Below are positions 38,057-47,285 of a stretch of 64,000 nt of DNA, one piece after another. The position numbers and the translations under genes are program-made. Origin of the DNA: Collimonas sp. OK242 (GTDB taxonomy: Bacteria; Pseudomonadota; Gammaproteobacteria; Burkholderiales; Burkholderiaceae_D). The notes beneath the pieces are model-generated. The model saw only the letters and a list, made by a program, of their open reading frames with translations. It ran no database searches and had not been told where the DNA came from. Position 1 is the stretch's first letter; every line of letters begins with the position of its first letter. The DNA lies in contig NZ_FNOR01000007.1 in NCBI RefSeq assembly GCF_900107095.1, positions 186,001 to 250,000 on the forward strand, in the 5' to 3' direction.

Positions 38057-38210
38057 GAGTCGGAATTCTTAAAAAAAGTGCACGCCTGAGGCAAATGTTA
38101 CCAGTGTAGCCGCTGCGCCGCGTTTTCATAGGGTAGGTAAACGGCGCAACATCGATTTGCTTACCTCAGTATAATCAAGCCACCCCCCCAAGGCAGAAAG
38201 GACTAGCCAT

Positions 38211-38852
38211 ATGAAGCAAGGTCCATCAGTTGTAGACGAGCGATCAAGCGACCCGCCCATCACAGCAGCCACCGATAGCGGCGTGTTTGCCGCCGGCAGG
38301 CGCAAGCTCATGTTACTGGGCGGTGTCAGTTTCGCGATGATGAGCATCCCGCACTGGCTGCGGCAGGCCTCGGCCCAGACCGCCGCTCCTGCCTCCGCCA
38401 CCTCCAGTTCTGCCAGTTCCCCTCCCGCCGCAAGCAACCGGCAGCAAACTGATTTCATGGCCCTGTCGGCATTGCTGACAGGCGCGCCGAAACTCAATCC
38501 GCGCATAGGCGCAAGACTGTATGGCGCATTGAGCGCACAAGCGATCGAGTTTGAGAAACAAGCTGCGGCGCTATGGCAGTACAGCATCGAAAAAAATATC
38601 AAGGACGTAGATAACCTGGCTGCCGCAGTCGGCAACGATAGTGCGCTGGCGCTGGTCTTGCACCGGATTATCAGTGCCTGGTATCTGGGCGTAGCCGGCG
38701 ATGGAGGCGTCGCCGGCGGCGCCAAGGTGATCGCATTCGAGCAGGCATTGATGTTCGACCAGGTGCGCGATGCCGTCGTGGTGCCGACCTATTGCCGCGC
38801 CGCCCCCGGTTACTGGATTACCCAACCGGCAGTCTTGAAAGCGAGGGTTTGA
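38211..38852 (+). CDS. Periplasmic sugar/gluconate dehydrogenase small (gamma) subunit with Tat signal
   Basis: This is the small subunit of a membrane-bound FAD dehydrogenase of the gluconate-2-dehydrogenase/sorbitol-dehydrogenase type. Residues about 25-58 (AAGRRKLMLLGGVSFAMM and so on to ASAQ) form a twin-arginine signal peptide preceded by a polar extension. The mature part has FMALSALLTGAPKLNPRIGARLYGAL and a C-terminal CRAAPGYWITQPAV typical of the family. In such complexes the flavoprotein has no signal of its own and is exported together with this subunit. The flavoprotein gene follows after two bases. Confidence 0.88.
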   Translation: MKQGPSVVDERSSDPPITAATDSGVFAAGRRKLMLLGGVSFAMMSIPHWLRQASAQTAAPASATSSSASSPPAASNRQQTDFMALSALLTGAPKLNPRIGARLYGALSAQAIEFEKQAAALWQYSIEKNIKDVDNLAAAVGNDSALALVLHRIISAWYLGVAGDGGVAGGAKVIAFEQALMFDQVRDAVVVPTYCRAAPGYWITQPAVLKARV

Positions 38853-38854
38853 GC

Positions 38855-40456
38855 ATGGCTGAAAACTTGTCCGCAGATGTGGTGATTGTCGGTTCCGGCG
38901 TCGCCGGCGCCCTGGTGGCGCATCAACTGGCTCTGTCCGGCGCTTCGGTGCTGGTACTGGAGGCGGGGCCGCGGCTGGAACGCTGGCGCATCGTCGAAAA
39001 TTATCGGAATACGCCGAGCAAAGACGATTTCATGGCGCCCTACCCGTCCACCAAATACGCGCCGCATCCCGAGTACACGCCGGAAAATAATTACCTGATC
39101 CTCAAGGGCACGCATAAATACAATTCGCAATACATCCGCGCGGTCGGCGGCACTACCTGGCACTGGGCCGCTGCCGCCTGGCGCTTCCTGCCCAACGATT
39201 TCAAGATGAAAACGCTGTACGGCGTCGGCCGCGACTGGCCCATCGGTTACGATGAACTGGAGCCTTACTACTACCGGGCTGAAGTCGAGCTGGGCGTATC
39301 CGGCCCCAACGACGGCACCGACCTCGGCTCGCCGCGCAAGCAACCCTATCCGATGGACCATCTGCCGCTATCCTGGAACGACCAGCGCTTCAGCGCCGTG
39401 GTCAACGGCAACGGCCACAAAGTCGTGTCGGAACCGGTGGCGCGCAACAGCCGCGCCTACGATCAGCGGCCTAACTGCTGCGGCAACAATAACTGCATGC
39501 CGATCTGTCCGATCGCTGCCATGTATAGCGGCATCATCCACGTCGAGAAAGCTGAAAAAGCCGGCGCCAGGGTGCTGGCCGACGCCGTGGTGTACCGGCT
39601 AGAAGTCGACGCCAGGGAACGCATCAGCGCCGTGCATTACAAAGATCCGCAGGGCGTCACCCACAGAGTCACCGGCAAGTATTTCGTGCTGGCGGCGAAC
39701 GGCATCGAGATTCCCAAGCTGATGCTGATGTCTACCGACGACAAGCATGGCAACGGCGTCGGCAACAGTTCGGACCAGGTCGGCCGCAACCTGATGGACC
39801 ATCCCGGCACCGGCGTCACCTTCCTCGCCAATGAAGATCTGTGGCCCGGACGCGGCCCGATAGAAATGACTTCCATCGTCGATATGCGCGACGGTGCTTT
39901 CCGTGCCGAATATGCCGCCAAGAAGCTGCATTTGAATAATATGGCGCAAACCAATCATGCGGGCCAGACCGCCTTGAAAGACGGTTTGGTCGGGCTCAAA
40001 CTGAATCAGGAAATCCGCCGCCGCGCGGCGCGCACCGTGAACATCAACAGCTTCCACGATATCCTGCCGGATCCTGAAAACCGTATCCGGCCCAGCATGG
40101 AAAAGCGCGATGCGCTCGGCATCCCGCAGCCGGAGATTACCTATTCGATCAACGATTACGTCAAGAAAAGCGCCGTGCTGACGCACCAGGCCTATGCCAG
40201 CATCGCCGCCATGTTCGGCGGCACGGAAATCAAGTTCGACGACGATTTCGCGCCGAACAACCACATCATGGGCGCCACCATCATGGGCGGCGATCCGCGC
40301 AATTCGGTGGTCGATGCCCATTGCCGTTCGCACGATCACGAAAACCTGTTTATCGCCAGCGGTTCGGTGATGCCGGTGGCCGGTACGGTGAATTGCACCT
40401 TGACGATCGCGGCGCTGTCCTTGCGCATTGCGGATACTTTGAGGACAGTGCTATGA
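38855..40456 (+). CDS. GMC flavoprotein subunit of a periplasmic gluconate/sugar-acid dehydrogenase
   Basis: This is the 533-residue catalytic FAD subunit. The FAD loop VVIVGSGVAGALVAHQL is at about 9-25, RAVGGTTWHWAAAAWRFLP follows, and a cysteine-rich RPNCCGNNNCMPICPIAAMY is typical of the large subunits, where it can hold an iron-sulfur cluster. The C-terminus has NHIMGATIMGGDPRNSVVDAH and SGSVMPVAGTVNCTLTIAALSLR. It lacks a signal peptide, consistent with Tat export piggy-backed on the small subunit. Its stop overlaps the cytochrome start as ATGA. Gluconate to 2-ketogluconate is the likely reaction, since gluconate genes are nearby; other polyols are possible. Confidence 0.9.
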   Translation: MAENLSADVVIVGSGVAGALVAHQLALSGASVLVLEAGPRLERWRIVENYRNTPSKDDFMAPYPSTKYAPHPEYTPENNYLILKGTHKYNSQYIRAVGGTTWHWAAAAWRFLPNDFKMKTLYGVGRDWPIGYDELEPYYYRAEVELGVSGPNDGTDLGSPRKQPYPMDHLPLSWNDQRFSAVVNGNGHKVVSEPVARNSRAYDQRPNCCGNNNCMPICPIAAMYSGIIHVEKAEKAGARVLADAVVYRLEVDARERISAVHYKDPQGVTHRVTGKYFVLAANGIEIPKLMLMSTDDKHGNGVGNSSDQVGRNLMDHPGTGVTFLANEDLWPGRGPIEMTSIVDMRDGAFRAEYAAKKLHLNNMAQTNHAGQTALKDGLVGLKLNQEIRRRAARTVNINSFHDILPDPENRIRPSMEKRDALGIPQPEITYSINDYVKKSAVLTHQAYASIAAMFGGTEIKFDDDFAPNNHIMGATIMGGDPRNSVVDAHCRSHDHENLFIASGSVMPVAGTVNCTLTIAALSLRIADTLRTVL

Positions 40457-41907
40457 CGGCCCGCTCTCGATTCACCTGCCGGCTCTTGCGTTGGGTCGGC
40501 GCCATGGCCCTGGCCGCCGGCATGGCGCACGGCGCCGCTGCTGCGGATATCGCTCCGGCTACACCCGCCGCCCCTGCCAATGCTGACCAGATCACACGTG
40601 GCGCTTACCTGGCCAAAGCCGCCGACTGTATCGCCTGTCACACGATCGACCCGGCCAAGCCGTTCGCCGGCGGTTATCCGCTGGCGACGCCGTTCGGCAC
40701 CATCTATGGCCCCAACATCACGGCCGACAAAGAGAGCGGCATCGGCAACTGGAGCGATGAAGATTTCATTCGTGCGTTACACAATGGCATCGATGACAAA
40801 GGTAGGCACCTGTATCCAGCGTTCCCCTACGCTTCCTTCACCAAGCTGTCGCGCGACGACGTGCTGGCGATCAAGGCCTATCTGTTCAGCCTGCCGCCGA
40901 TACAGCAAAAAAACCTGAAAAACGATTTGCCCTTCCCGCTCAATCAGCGCTGGATCCTGGCCGGCTGGAAGCTGTTCAATTTCAAGCCGGGCGAATGGCA
41001 GGACGATGCAGGCAAGAGTCCGGAATGGAATCGCGGCGCGTACCTGGTGGAGGGACTGGCCCACTGCCAGGAGTGCCATACGCCGCGTAACCTGACCATG
41101 GGCGTCGACCTCAAGCGTTCTTTCGGTGGTGCGCAATTAGGCGGCTGGACGGCGTTCAACATCACGCCTGATCCGGTCAGCGGCATCGGCGGCTGGAAAG
41201 ACGAAGAAGTGGCCCAGTATATGAAAACCGGCCTGGTGCCGGGCAAGGCTTCCGCTGCCGGCGGTATGGCGGAAGCGATCGAGCATAGCCTGCAATATCT
41301 GAGCGATGCCGATTTGAAGGCGATTGTCGCTTATATGCGCAGCGTGCCGGCCATCAGCGATGCGGCCGACAAGAAGCCGCGTTATGCCTGGGGTCAGGCG
41401 GCAGACGACGATGCCGATTTGCGCGGCGTAGCCGCGGTATCGGTCAGCAGCAATGCTGCGGGCGGTGCAGAGTTATTCAGCGGGAACTGCGCCAGCTGCC
41501 ACTCGGCCAGCGGCAGTGGCGTAGTCGGCGGTTATTATCCGTCGCTGTTCAGCAACAGCGTGGTGGGTGCGCGCGAACCGGGCAATCTGCTGATGGTGAT
41601 ACTGAACGGCGTGCAGCGCCGCGGCAAGGATGACGAAGCTTTCATGCCCGGCTTCGCAGATCATCTGAACGACGTCCAGATTGCAACGCTGACCAACTAC
41701 ATTCTGAAGCAATACGGCCAAGCGGACGCGCCAGCCGTCACGCCTGCAATGGTCAAAACCCAGCGTCAAGGGGGACCGGTTTCCCCCATGCTATCTTTAT
41801 TGCCCTGGGGGCTGGCGGCGGCAGCGCTGATCGTGGTATTTATACTGTTTTCGTTGTTCGCGCGTCGTCGCTCGGTTCCGCATACTCCGCGCAATCCGCC
41901 GAAATGA
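40453..41907 (+). CDS. Triheme cytochrome c subunit of the periplasmic dehydrogenase
   Basis: This is the 484-residue electron-transfer subunit. It has a signal peptide (AMALAAGMAHGAAAA) and three heme c motifs: CIACH near residue 58, CQECH near 205 and CASCH near 350. A C-terminal membrane anchor (LLPWGLAAAALIVVFILFSLFA) is followed by a basic tail. It passes electrons from the flavoprotein to ubiquinone. The gene overlaps the flavoprotein gene by four bases, and the three genes form one operon. Confidence 0.93.
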   Translation: MTARSRFTCRLLRWVGAMALAAGMAHGAAAADIAPATPAAPANADQITRGAYLAKAADCIACHTIDPAKPFAGGYPLATPFGTIYGPNITADKESGIGNWSDEDFIRALHNGIDDKGRHLYPAFPYASFTKLSRDDVLAIKAYLFSLPPIQQKNLKNDLPFPLNQRWILAGWKLFNFKPGEWQDDAGKSPEWNRGAYLVEGLAHCQECHTPRNLTMGVDLKRSFGGAQLGGWTAFNITPDPVSGIGGWKDEEVAQYMKTGLVPGKASAAGGMAEAIEHSLQYLSDADLKAIVAYMRSVPAISDAADKKPRYAWGQAADDDADLRGVAAVSVSSNAAGGAELFSGNCASCHSASGSGVVGGYYPSLFSNSVVGAREPGNLLMVILNGVQRRGKDDEAFMPGFADHLNDVQIATLTNYILKQYGQADAPAVTPAMVKTQRQGGPVSPMLSLLPWGLAAAALIVVFILFSLFARRRSVPHTPRNPPK

Positions 41908-41947
41908 CCGCGAGCAACCATAATTATTGAAAAGGAAACGGATTCCC

Positions 41948-42433
41948 ATGGCTTTACGTATCATCGCCACCGGCGGCACATTCGACAAGCATTACGACGA
42001 GATCGCCGGCAAATTGACTTTTGCCGCCAGCCACCTGCCGCAAGTGATCCAGCGCGCGCGCATCACCACCGAGATCGCGCTGGAAGAATTGCCTTTGCTG
42101 GATTCGCTCGACATGCAGGACATAGACCGCCGCCGCGTGCTGGCCTCTTGCACGCATGCTGCGGAACAGTCGATAGTGATCATCCACGGCACCGACACCA
42201 TGCGCGAGACCGCCGCCGTGCTGGGTGCTGCCGCGCTGGACAAGACGATCGTGGTGACCGGCGCGATGATTCCCTACGCCATCGCCAATTCCGACGCGCT
42301 GTTCAATTTCGGCTTTGCTTGCGGCGTTGCGCAAGCCTTGCCGCCTGGCGTGTATGTCGCGATGAACGGCAAGATTTTTGCGTGGGATAAAGTCGAGAAA
42401 AACCGGGCGGCGGGAGTGTTTGAACCGCTGTAA
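41948..42433 (+). CDS. Single-domain asparaginase-like protein
   Basis: This 161-residue protein carries only the N-terminal catalytic half of L-asparaginase. The first threonine motif is IIATGGTFDKHYDE and the second is IIHGTDTMRETAAVLG. VVTGAMIPYAIANSDALFN also belongs to the family. Classical enzymes have about 330 residues with a second domain that completes the active site; here the frame ends cleanly at FEPL followed by a terminator, so this is a real short form rather than a cut gene. It lies 40 bases after the cytochrome gene and may share its transcript. Activity is uncertain. Confidence 0.85.
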   Translation: MALRIIATGGTFDKHYDEIAGKLTFAASHLPQVIQRARITTEIALEELPLLDSLDMQDIDRRRVLASCTHAAEQSIVIIHGTDTMRETAAVLGAAALDKTIVVTGAMIPYAIANSDALFNFGFACGVAQALPPGVYVAMNGKIFAWDKVEKNRAAGVFEPL

Positions 42434-42467
42434 TATCGCATCGTAATACCGATTCGCAAGACGAAAA

Positions 42468-42498
42468 AAAACGGGGCAGATTTTCTGCCCCGTTTTCA
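42468..42498. terminator. Bidirectional terminator
   Basis: AACGGGGCAGA and TCTGCCCCGTT pair as an 11-bp stem with a 3-base loop, flanked by A-run and T-run on both strands. It separates the dehydrogenase/asparaginase operon from the convergent oligopeptidase. Confidence 0.93.
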
Positions 42499-42510
42499 TG
42501 TTCATTCAGA

Positions 42511-44712
42511 TTATTTAGCGGCCTCCGTCAAACCGCGTGCCTCCAGCAACGGGCCGACTTCCGGCCCGCGTCCGTAGAAATCCTTGAACAAGGCGCTCGG
42601 ATCGGCGCTGAAGCCGCGCGACAGCACCTTGGAGCGCAGCAGGTCGCCATTGGCGCGTTTCAAGCCGCCGTGGATATTCATCCAATGCTCGGTATCCTTG
42701 GCCAGCACATCGCTCCAGATATACGCGTAATAACCGGCCGAGTAACCGCTGGCGAAGATGTGCTGGAAATACGCTGTGTGGTAGCGCGGCGGCACTACAT
42801 AACCGTCGCCGCCCGCTGCCGTCTGCAACGCCTTCGCTTCAAACGCCATTACGTCCTTGGCTGCGGGAGTCTGGTCAGCCGGCAGCTGGTGCCAGGCCTG
42901 GTCCAGCATCGACGCTGACAGATACTCGGAGCTTTCGAATCCGGCATTGAACTTACGTGCAGCCAGGACCTTGTTGACCAGCGCCTTCGGCATCGGCTTG
43001 CCGCTCTTGTAGTGCTTGGCATAGTGCGCCAGGACTTGCGGATTGTGCGACCACATTTCATTGAATTGCGACGGATATTCGACAAAATCAGGCGGCACTT
43101 CGGTACCTGCGAAACGCGGATACTGGACATTGGAGAACATGCCGTGCAAGGCATGGCCGAACTCGTGGAACATGGTGTTGACTTCGTCGAAACTGAGCAA
43201 CACGGGTTTGCCGGCCGGCGGTTTGACGATGTTGATATTGTTGGCCACTACCGGTTTGGTCCCGAGCAGCCGCGATTGCGCGACATAGCTGTTCATCCAG
43301 GCGCCGCCCTGCTTGTTTTCGCGCGCGAAAGGATCGAACAGGAACAAGGCCAATGGCGAACCATCCTGGTTGAACACCTCGAACACGCGTACGTCTTGCT
43401 GGTAGACCGGCAGATCGGTGCGTTCCTTGAAGCTCAAGCCATATAGCTCGTGGGCCGCGTAGAACACGCCGTCCTGCAGCACATGGTTCAATTCGAAGTA
43501 AGGCTTGATCTGGGATTCGTCGAAGCTGTAGCGCGCCTTGCGCACCTGCTCAGCATAAAACGCCCAGTCCCACGGCTGCAACTTGAATGGCTTGGTATGG
43601 CTGGCTTTAGCCTGGCGGTCGATCAGCTGTTGCATCACTGCCGCTTCCTTACGGGCGTTGGCTGCCGCCGCCGGCGCCAGTTGCGCCAGCATGCGGTTGA
43701 CGGCGTCGGGCGTGCCGGCGGTTTCGTCTTCCAGCACATAGGCTGCGTGGCTAGGGTAACCCAGCAATGCGGCACGCTGGGCGCGCAGTTTGACGATCTG
43801 GGCGACAGCCGCGACATTATCGTCGCTGCCGCCATTGGCACGGGTGATCGAGGCGGTATAGATGCGTTCGCGCAGCTGGCGGTTCTTGAGCTGGGCCAGC
43901 AGCGGCTGGTCGGTCGTGTTCTGCAGCGCGATCAGCCACTTGCCGTCGAGCTTGCGGCTGCTTGCGGCCTGTGCGGCGGCGGCGATGGACTCGGGCGACA
44001 AGCCGTCCAGATCGGCCAGTTGGTCGACCACCACCGCGCCGTCGTTAGTCGCTTTCAGCACGGTTTGCTGGAATTGCGTGGTGAGCGTGGAGATCTGTTG
44101 GTTCAGCTTGCGCAGCTGGTCCTTGTCGGCGGCCGACAAACGGGCGCCGGCGCGGACGAATTCGGTGCGATAGCGCTCCAGCAGCCGCAGCGCTTCGGGA
44201 TCGAGGCCAAGGGTGTTGCGTTGCTGATATAGCTGTTCCACGCGGGTGAATAGCTGCGGATCCAGGAAGATGGCGTCTTTGTGCGCAGCCAGCTGCGGCG
44301 CAACATCTTGTTGGGTCTGGTCCAGCTCAGGGCTGGTATTGGCGCTGACCAGGTTGAAAAACACATCCGCGACGCGTGTCAGCATCTGGCCGGAACGCTC
44401 CAGCGCGAGGATCGTATTGTCGAAACTCGGCGCCGCCGGATTGGCTGCGATCGCGTTGACTTCCTGGCGTTGCTGCGCCATGCCGGCATCGAATGACGGT
44501 TTGTAGTCGGAGTCCTTGATCTTGTCGAACGGCGGCAGGTTGTAAGGCAGGGAACTGATCTGGGCGAAGGGCGAATTTGCAGCGAGCGCCGCAGCGGTGG
44601 CGGTTTGCGACGCCTTGGTTGGCGTATTGCCAACGGCAGTGCATCCCATCATTCCTGCAGCCGCGGTCAACATCAATCCGCATAGCGAGATACGTCGTGT
44701 AGAAATTTGCAT
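42511..44712 (-). CDS. M3-family zinc oligopeptidase (Dcp/ThimetOP type), exported
   Basis: This 733-residue metallopeptidase cleaves short peptides. The zinc motif HEFGH is at 516-520, with the third ligand region EYPSQFNEMWSHN downstream. The N-terminus has a signal with a lipobox-like MMGC at about 22-25, so it is likely a lipoprotein facing the periplasm, unlike cytoplasmic OpdA. The ATG at 44712 is preferred, since GGAG ends five bases before it; the codon just upstream is TTG. It is followed by a bidirectional terminator. Confidence 0.92.
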   Translation of the reverse strand: MQISTRRISLCGLMLTAAAGMMGCTAVGNTPTKASQTATAAALAANSPFAQISSLPYNLPPFDKIKDSDYKPSFDAGMAQQRQEVNAIAANPAAPSFDNTILALERSGQMLTRVADVFFNLVSANTSPELDQTQQDVAPQLAAHKDAIFLDPQLFTRVEQLYQQRNTLGLDPEALRLLERYRTEFVRAGARLSAADKDQLRKLNQQISTLTTQFQQTVLKATNDGAVVVDQLADLDGLSPESIAAAAQAASSRKLDGKWLIALQNTTDQPLLAQLKNRQLRERIYTASITRANGGSDDNVAAVAQIVKLRAQRAALLGYPSHAAYVLEDETAGTPDAVNRMLAQLAPAAAANARKEAAVMQQLIDRQAKASHTKPFKLQPWDWAFYAEQVRKARYSFDESQIKPYFELNHVLQDGVFYAAHELYGLSFKERTDLPVYQQDVRVFEVFNQDGSPLALFLFDPFARENKQGGAWMNSYVAQSRLLGTKPVVANNINIVKPPAGKPVLLSFDEVNTMFHEFGHALHGMFSNVQYPRFAGTEVPPDFVEYPSQFNEMWSHNPQVLAHYAKHYKSGKPMPKALVNKVLAARKFNAGFESSEYLSASMLDQAWHQLPADQTPAAKDVMAFEAKALQTAAGGDGYVVPPRYHTAYFQHIFASGYSAGYYAYIWSDVLAKDTEHWMNIHGGLKRANGDLLRSKVLSRGFSADPSALFKDFYGRGPEVGPLLEARGLTEAAK

Positions 44713-44826
44713 CAATTCTCCTTATATATTGGTTCTGGGAATTATTTTTTTGACGAAACATTCTACGCCAGCATTCCGGGTCAGGGGAATGACGGATTTT
44801 TTTGATAAAAGCCGGAATCGTAAAAG

Positions 44827-44864
44827 CACGAAAGACATGGAAAAATACCCCCATGTCTTTCGTG
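44827..44864 (-). terminator. Terminator of the porin gene
   Basis: A 14-bp stem CACGAAAGACATGG/CCATGTCTTTCGTG with a 10-base loop is followed on the minus strand by CTTTTACG. It lies downstream of the porin and upstream of the oligopeptidase gene. Confidence 0.7.
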
Positions 44865-44927
44865 AAAAAAAGCAGCGCAGCGAAGGCGCGATGTGTACTG
44901 CCCCTCGCCAGGCTTTAATAACGGTCT

Positions 44928-46001
44928 TTAGAAGCGGTGCTGAATCCCGCCGATGACGCCGGTCTGGCTGCCGCCGTAGGCAACATCGTCACGCGACACG
45001 CCAACCAGCTGCTGGTTCTTGGCTCTGGCGTAGGCCGCGCTCAGATACAGGTCGGTGCGTTTCGAGAGTGCGTACTTGCCGCGTACCGAATACATGATCG
45101 GATCGGCATCCTTGCCGCTGGCCACGTTCTTGATGTTCTGATAGTAGACAGCGCCGATCAGCGTCACTACCGGCGTCACCTTATAGCTGGCGCCGCCCCA
45201 GAAGAAATCGCTGCGCAAATCGGCCGCATTCGATGCCAGCGTCTTCTTGTAGTTGCGATAACCCAGGTTCAGATCCAGATTGCTGCCGATCTGGTAGTCG
45301 CCGGCCAGGTGGATGCTGGTGGCTTTGTCGTAAGCGCCGCCGGCGGCTGCCGCAGTGCCGTTGACCCGGTCAAATGTCGCTGCAACCCGGAACGGTCCGT
45401 TTTCGTAAGCGGCGCCCAGCGCGTATTTCGCCGTGTCGCCGGTGCTGCCGGCAACTTCACCGAAGCCGTAGGTTGCGCCCAGCTTGAAGCTGCCGAATTT
45501 CCCCGTGTACTTGAGCATGTTCGGCAGATTGGTCAGCATGCCGTCTTTGCGGCCGCCGGTAGCGCCGGCCGAAGTCACCCATGAATACTGGCCGGAATAC
45601 CCCATAGGGTCGAACGGCAAGATGAAATCATAGGTGGTGGAATAGGAGCGGCCCGCAACGATGCGTCCGAAGCTGCCTTCCAGGCCCACATTGGCTTGGC
45701 GCCCGAACAGCAGGCCGGCGCTGTCGAATTCGCCGGTATCGGTCTTGAAGCCGTTCTCCAGCTGGAATACCGCCTTCAGCCCGCCGCCCAGATCCTCGAC
45801 GCCGCGGAAGCCGATACGCGAGGTATTCATGGCCCCGGAACTCAAGCGGACTACGCCATCCTTGCTGGCATTGGCGTTATTCACATATTCGACGCCGGTA
45901 TCGACGATACCGTAGACGGTGACGCTGGACTGGGCATAAGCGCCGGATGCCAGCAGGCCGAGTGCGGCGAGGGTTGCCGCCGCCAGGTGTTTTCTTTTCA
46001 T
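44928..46001 (-). CDS. Burkholderiales-type general porin
   Basis: This 357-residue trimeric outer-membrane porin starts at the ATG at 46001 with the signal peptide MKRKHLAAATLAALGLLASG and AYAQ cleavage. The mature N-terminus SSVTVYGIVDTGVEYVNN and the C-terminal phenylalanine (IGGIQHRF) are diagnostic of the family. The alternation of polar and hydrophobic residues fits 16 beta strands. It lies downstream of an iron(III)-type ABC operon on the same strand and close to a TctDE system. In related clusters the porin admits the transported ligand. Confidence 0.95.
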   Translation of the reverse strand: MKRKHLAAATLAALGLLASGAYAQSSVTVYGIVDTGVEYVNNANASKDGVVRLSSGAMNTSRIGFRGVEDLGGGLKAVFQLENGFKTDTGEFDSAGLLFGRQANVGLEGSFGRIVAGRSYSTTYDFILPFDPMGYSGQYSWVTSAGATGGRKDGMLTNLPNMLKYTGKFGSFKLGATYGFGEVAGSTGDTAKYALGAAYENGPFRVAATFDRVNGTAAAAGGAYDKATSIHLAGDYQIGSNLDLNLGYRNYKKTLASNAADLRSDFFWGGASYKVTPVVTLIGAVYYQNIKNVASGKDADPIMYSVRGKYALSKRTDLYLSAAYARAKNQQLVGVSRDDVAYGGSQTGVIGGIQHRF

Positions 46002-46166
46002 TGTTGTGACTCCGTTGTGTAATATTTTTCTGTGGATTGCGTCTTCTTTGTTGACTGTGCGGTGATAGTTAAGCTGCACAAAGGCTGTTGTCGGATATCG
46101 ATAGAGCTCCCCTTTTATAACTCCCCCCTTTCCTGTTTCTATATCTCTACATCTATACATCTCTGG

Positions 46167-47258
46167 CTAGAAGGCCCACAGCGAGACTTGCGGCAATTGC
46201 AGCCAGTACTCGCCCGGCGCCAGCCTTTGCCTTGCATAGGCGCGCAAGACGGTGCCGTCGGCGCCGCTTGCGGCGGTGTCGCGGAACACGCATTCCCAAC
46301 GGTCACCCAGGTACATGCAGGCCGCCAGCGGCAGCTTGATGGCGTTGTCCACAGGCGTGTCCGAGATGTGGACTTGCTCGACGCGGATAATCGCGACCGC
46401 AGCCTTGCCGTCCTTATCGATGGCCTGGCCACGCAGCGTCGCCTTCACATTGCCGCCCTCGACCTGCAGCAAGGCTAGCTCGCCGTCGCGCTGCAGCACC
46501 TTGGCCCGCAGGCGGTTGTTGCTGCCCATGAACTCTGCTGTAAACAGCGTGTCCGGCGTTTCATACATGCGTTGCGGCGTGCCCTGCTGTTCTATCTTGC
46601 CGTTGTTGAGCAACAGGATGCGATCCGAAATCGCCATCGCCTCGGCCTGGTCGTGCGTCACCATCAACGCCGACAGACCTAGCCGCACGATCAGTTCACG
46701 CAGGAAGGCGCGCGCTTCTTCGCGCAGCTTGGCGTCCAGGTTGGATAAAGGTTCGTCCAGCAGGATTACCGGCGGGTTGTACACCAGCGCGCGGGCAATG
46801 GCGACGCGCTGTTGCTGGCCGCCGGATAACTGATGCGGGAAACGGTCGCCCAGATGGCCGAGGCCGAGCTGGTTCAACACCGTTTTGACGCGCTCGGCAA
46901 TGTCGCTGCCGTTCATTTTCCGCAGCTTCAAACCGTAGCCGACATTGTCGAACACGGTCTTGTGCGGCCACAGCGCGTAGGACTGGAACACCAGGCCCAG
47001 ATTGCGTTCTTCCGCCGGGATTTCCAGCTTGCGCTGGCCGTCAAACATGGCGCGTTCGCCGATTTGTATGTTGCCTGACTTCGGCGATTCCAGGCCGGCT
47101 ACCGCGCGCAGCAAAGTGGTCTTGCCGCTGCCGGATGGCCCCAGCAGCGCAACCACTTCGCCGCGCTGCAAATCCATCGACACACCTTTGAGAATCGGAT
47201 TGGCGCTGGCGCCGCTGCCGTAGTCGAGATGCAAGTTATTGACGCTTAATTCGCTCAT
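46167..47258 (-). CDS. Iron(III)-type ABC transporter ATP-binding protein
   Basis: This 363-residue ATPase has Walker A LLGPSGSGKTTLLRAVAG near 37-54, signature LSGGQQQRVAIARAL, Walker B PPVILLDEPLSNLDAKLRE and the switch histidine in LMVTHDQAEA. A C-terminal TOBE-like region (VEQVHISDTPVDNAIKLPLAACMYLGDRWE) follows. It belongs to the FbpC/AfuC/spermidine-type class. It is the last gene of the operon binding protein-permease-ATPase, 28 bases after the permease. Iron(III), but also thiosulfate, phosphonate or organic acids, are transported by close relatives. Confidence 0.92.
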   Translation of the reverse strand: MSELSVNNLHLDYGSGASANPILKGVSMDLQRGEVVALLGPSGSGKTTLLRAVAGLESPKSGNIQIGERAMFDGQRKLEIPAEERNLGLVFQSYALWPHKTVFDNVGYGLKLRKMNGSDIAERVKTVLNQLGLGHLGDRFPHQLSGGQQQRVAIARALVYNPPVILLDEPLSNLDAKLREEARAFLRELIVRLGLSALMVTHDQAEAMAISDRILLLNNGKIEQQGTPQRMYETPDTLFTAEFMGSNNRLRAKVLQRDGELALLQVEGGNVKATLRGQAIDKDGKAAVAIIRVEQVHISDTPVDNAIKLPLAACMYLGDRWECVFRDTAASGADGTVLRAYARQRLAPGEYWLQLPQVSLWAF

Positions 47259-47285
47259 GATGATTTCCTGATTGTGTGTTGCAGC

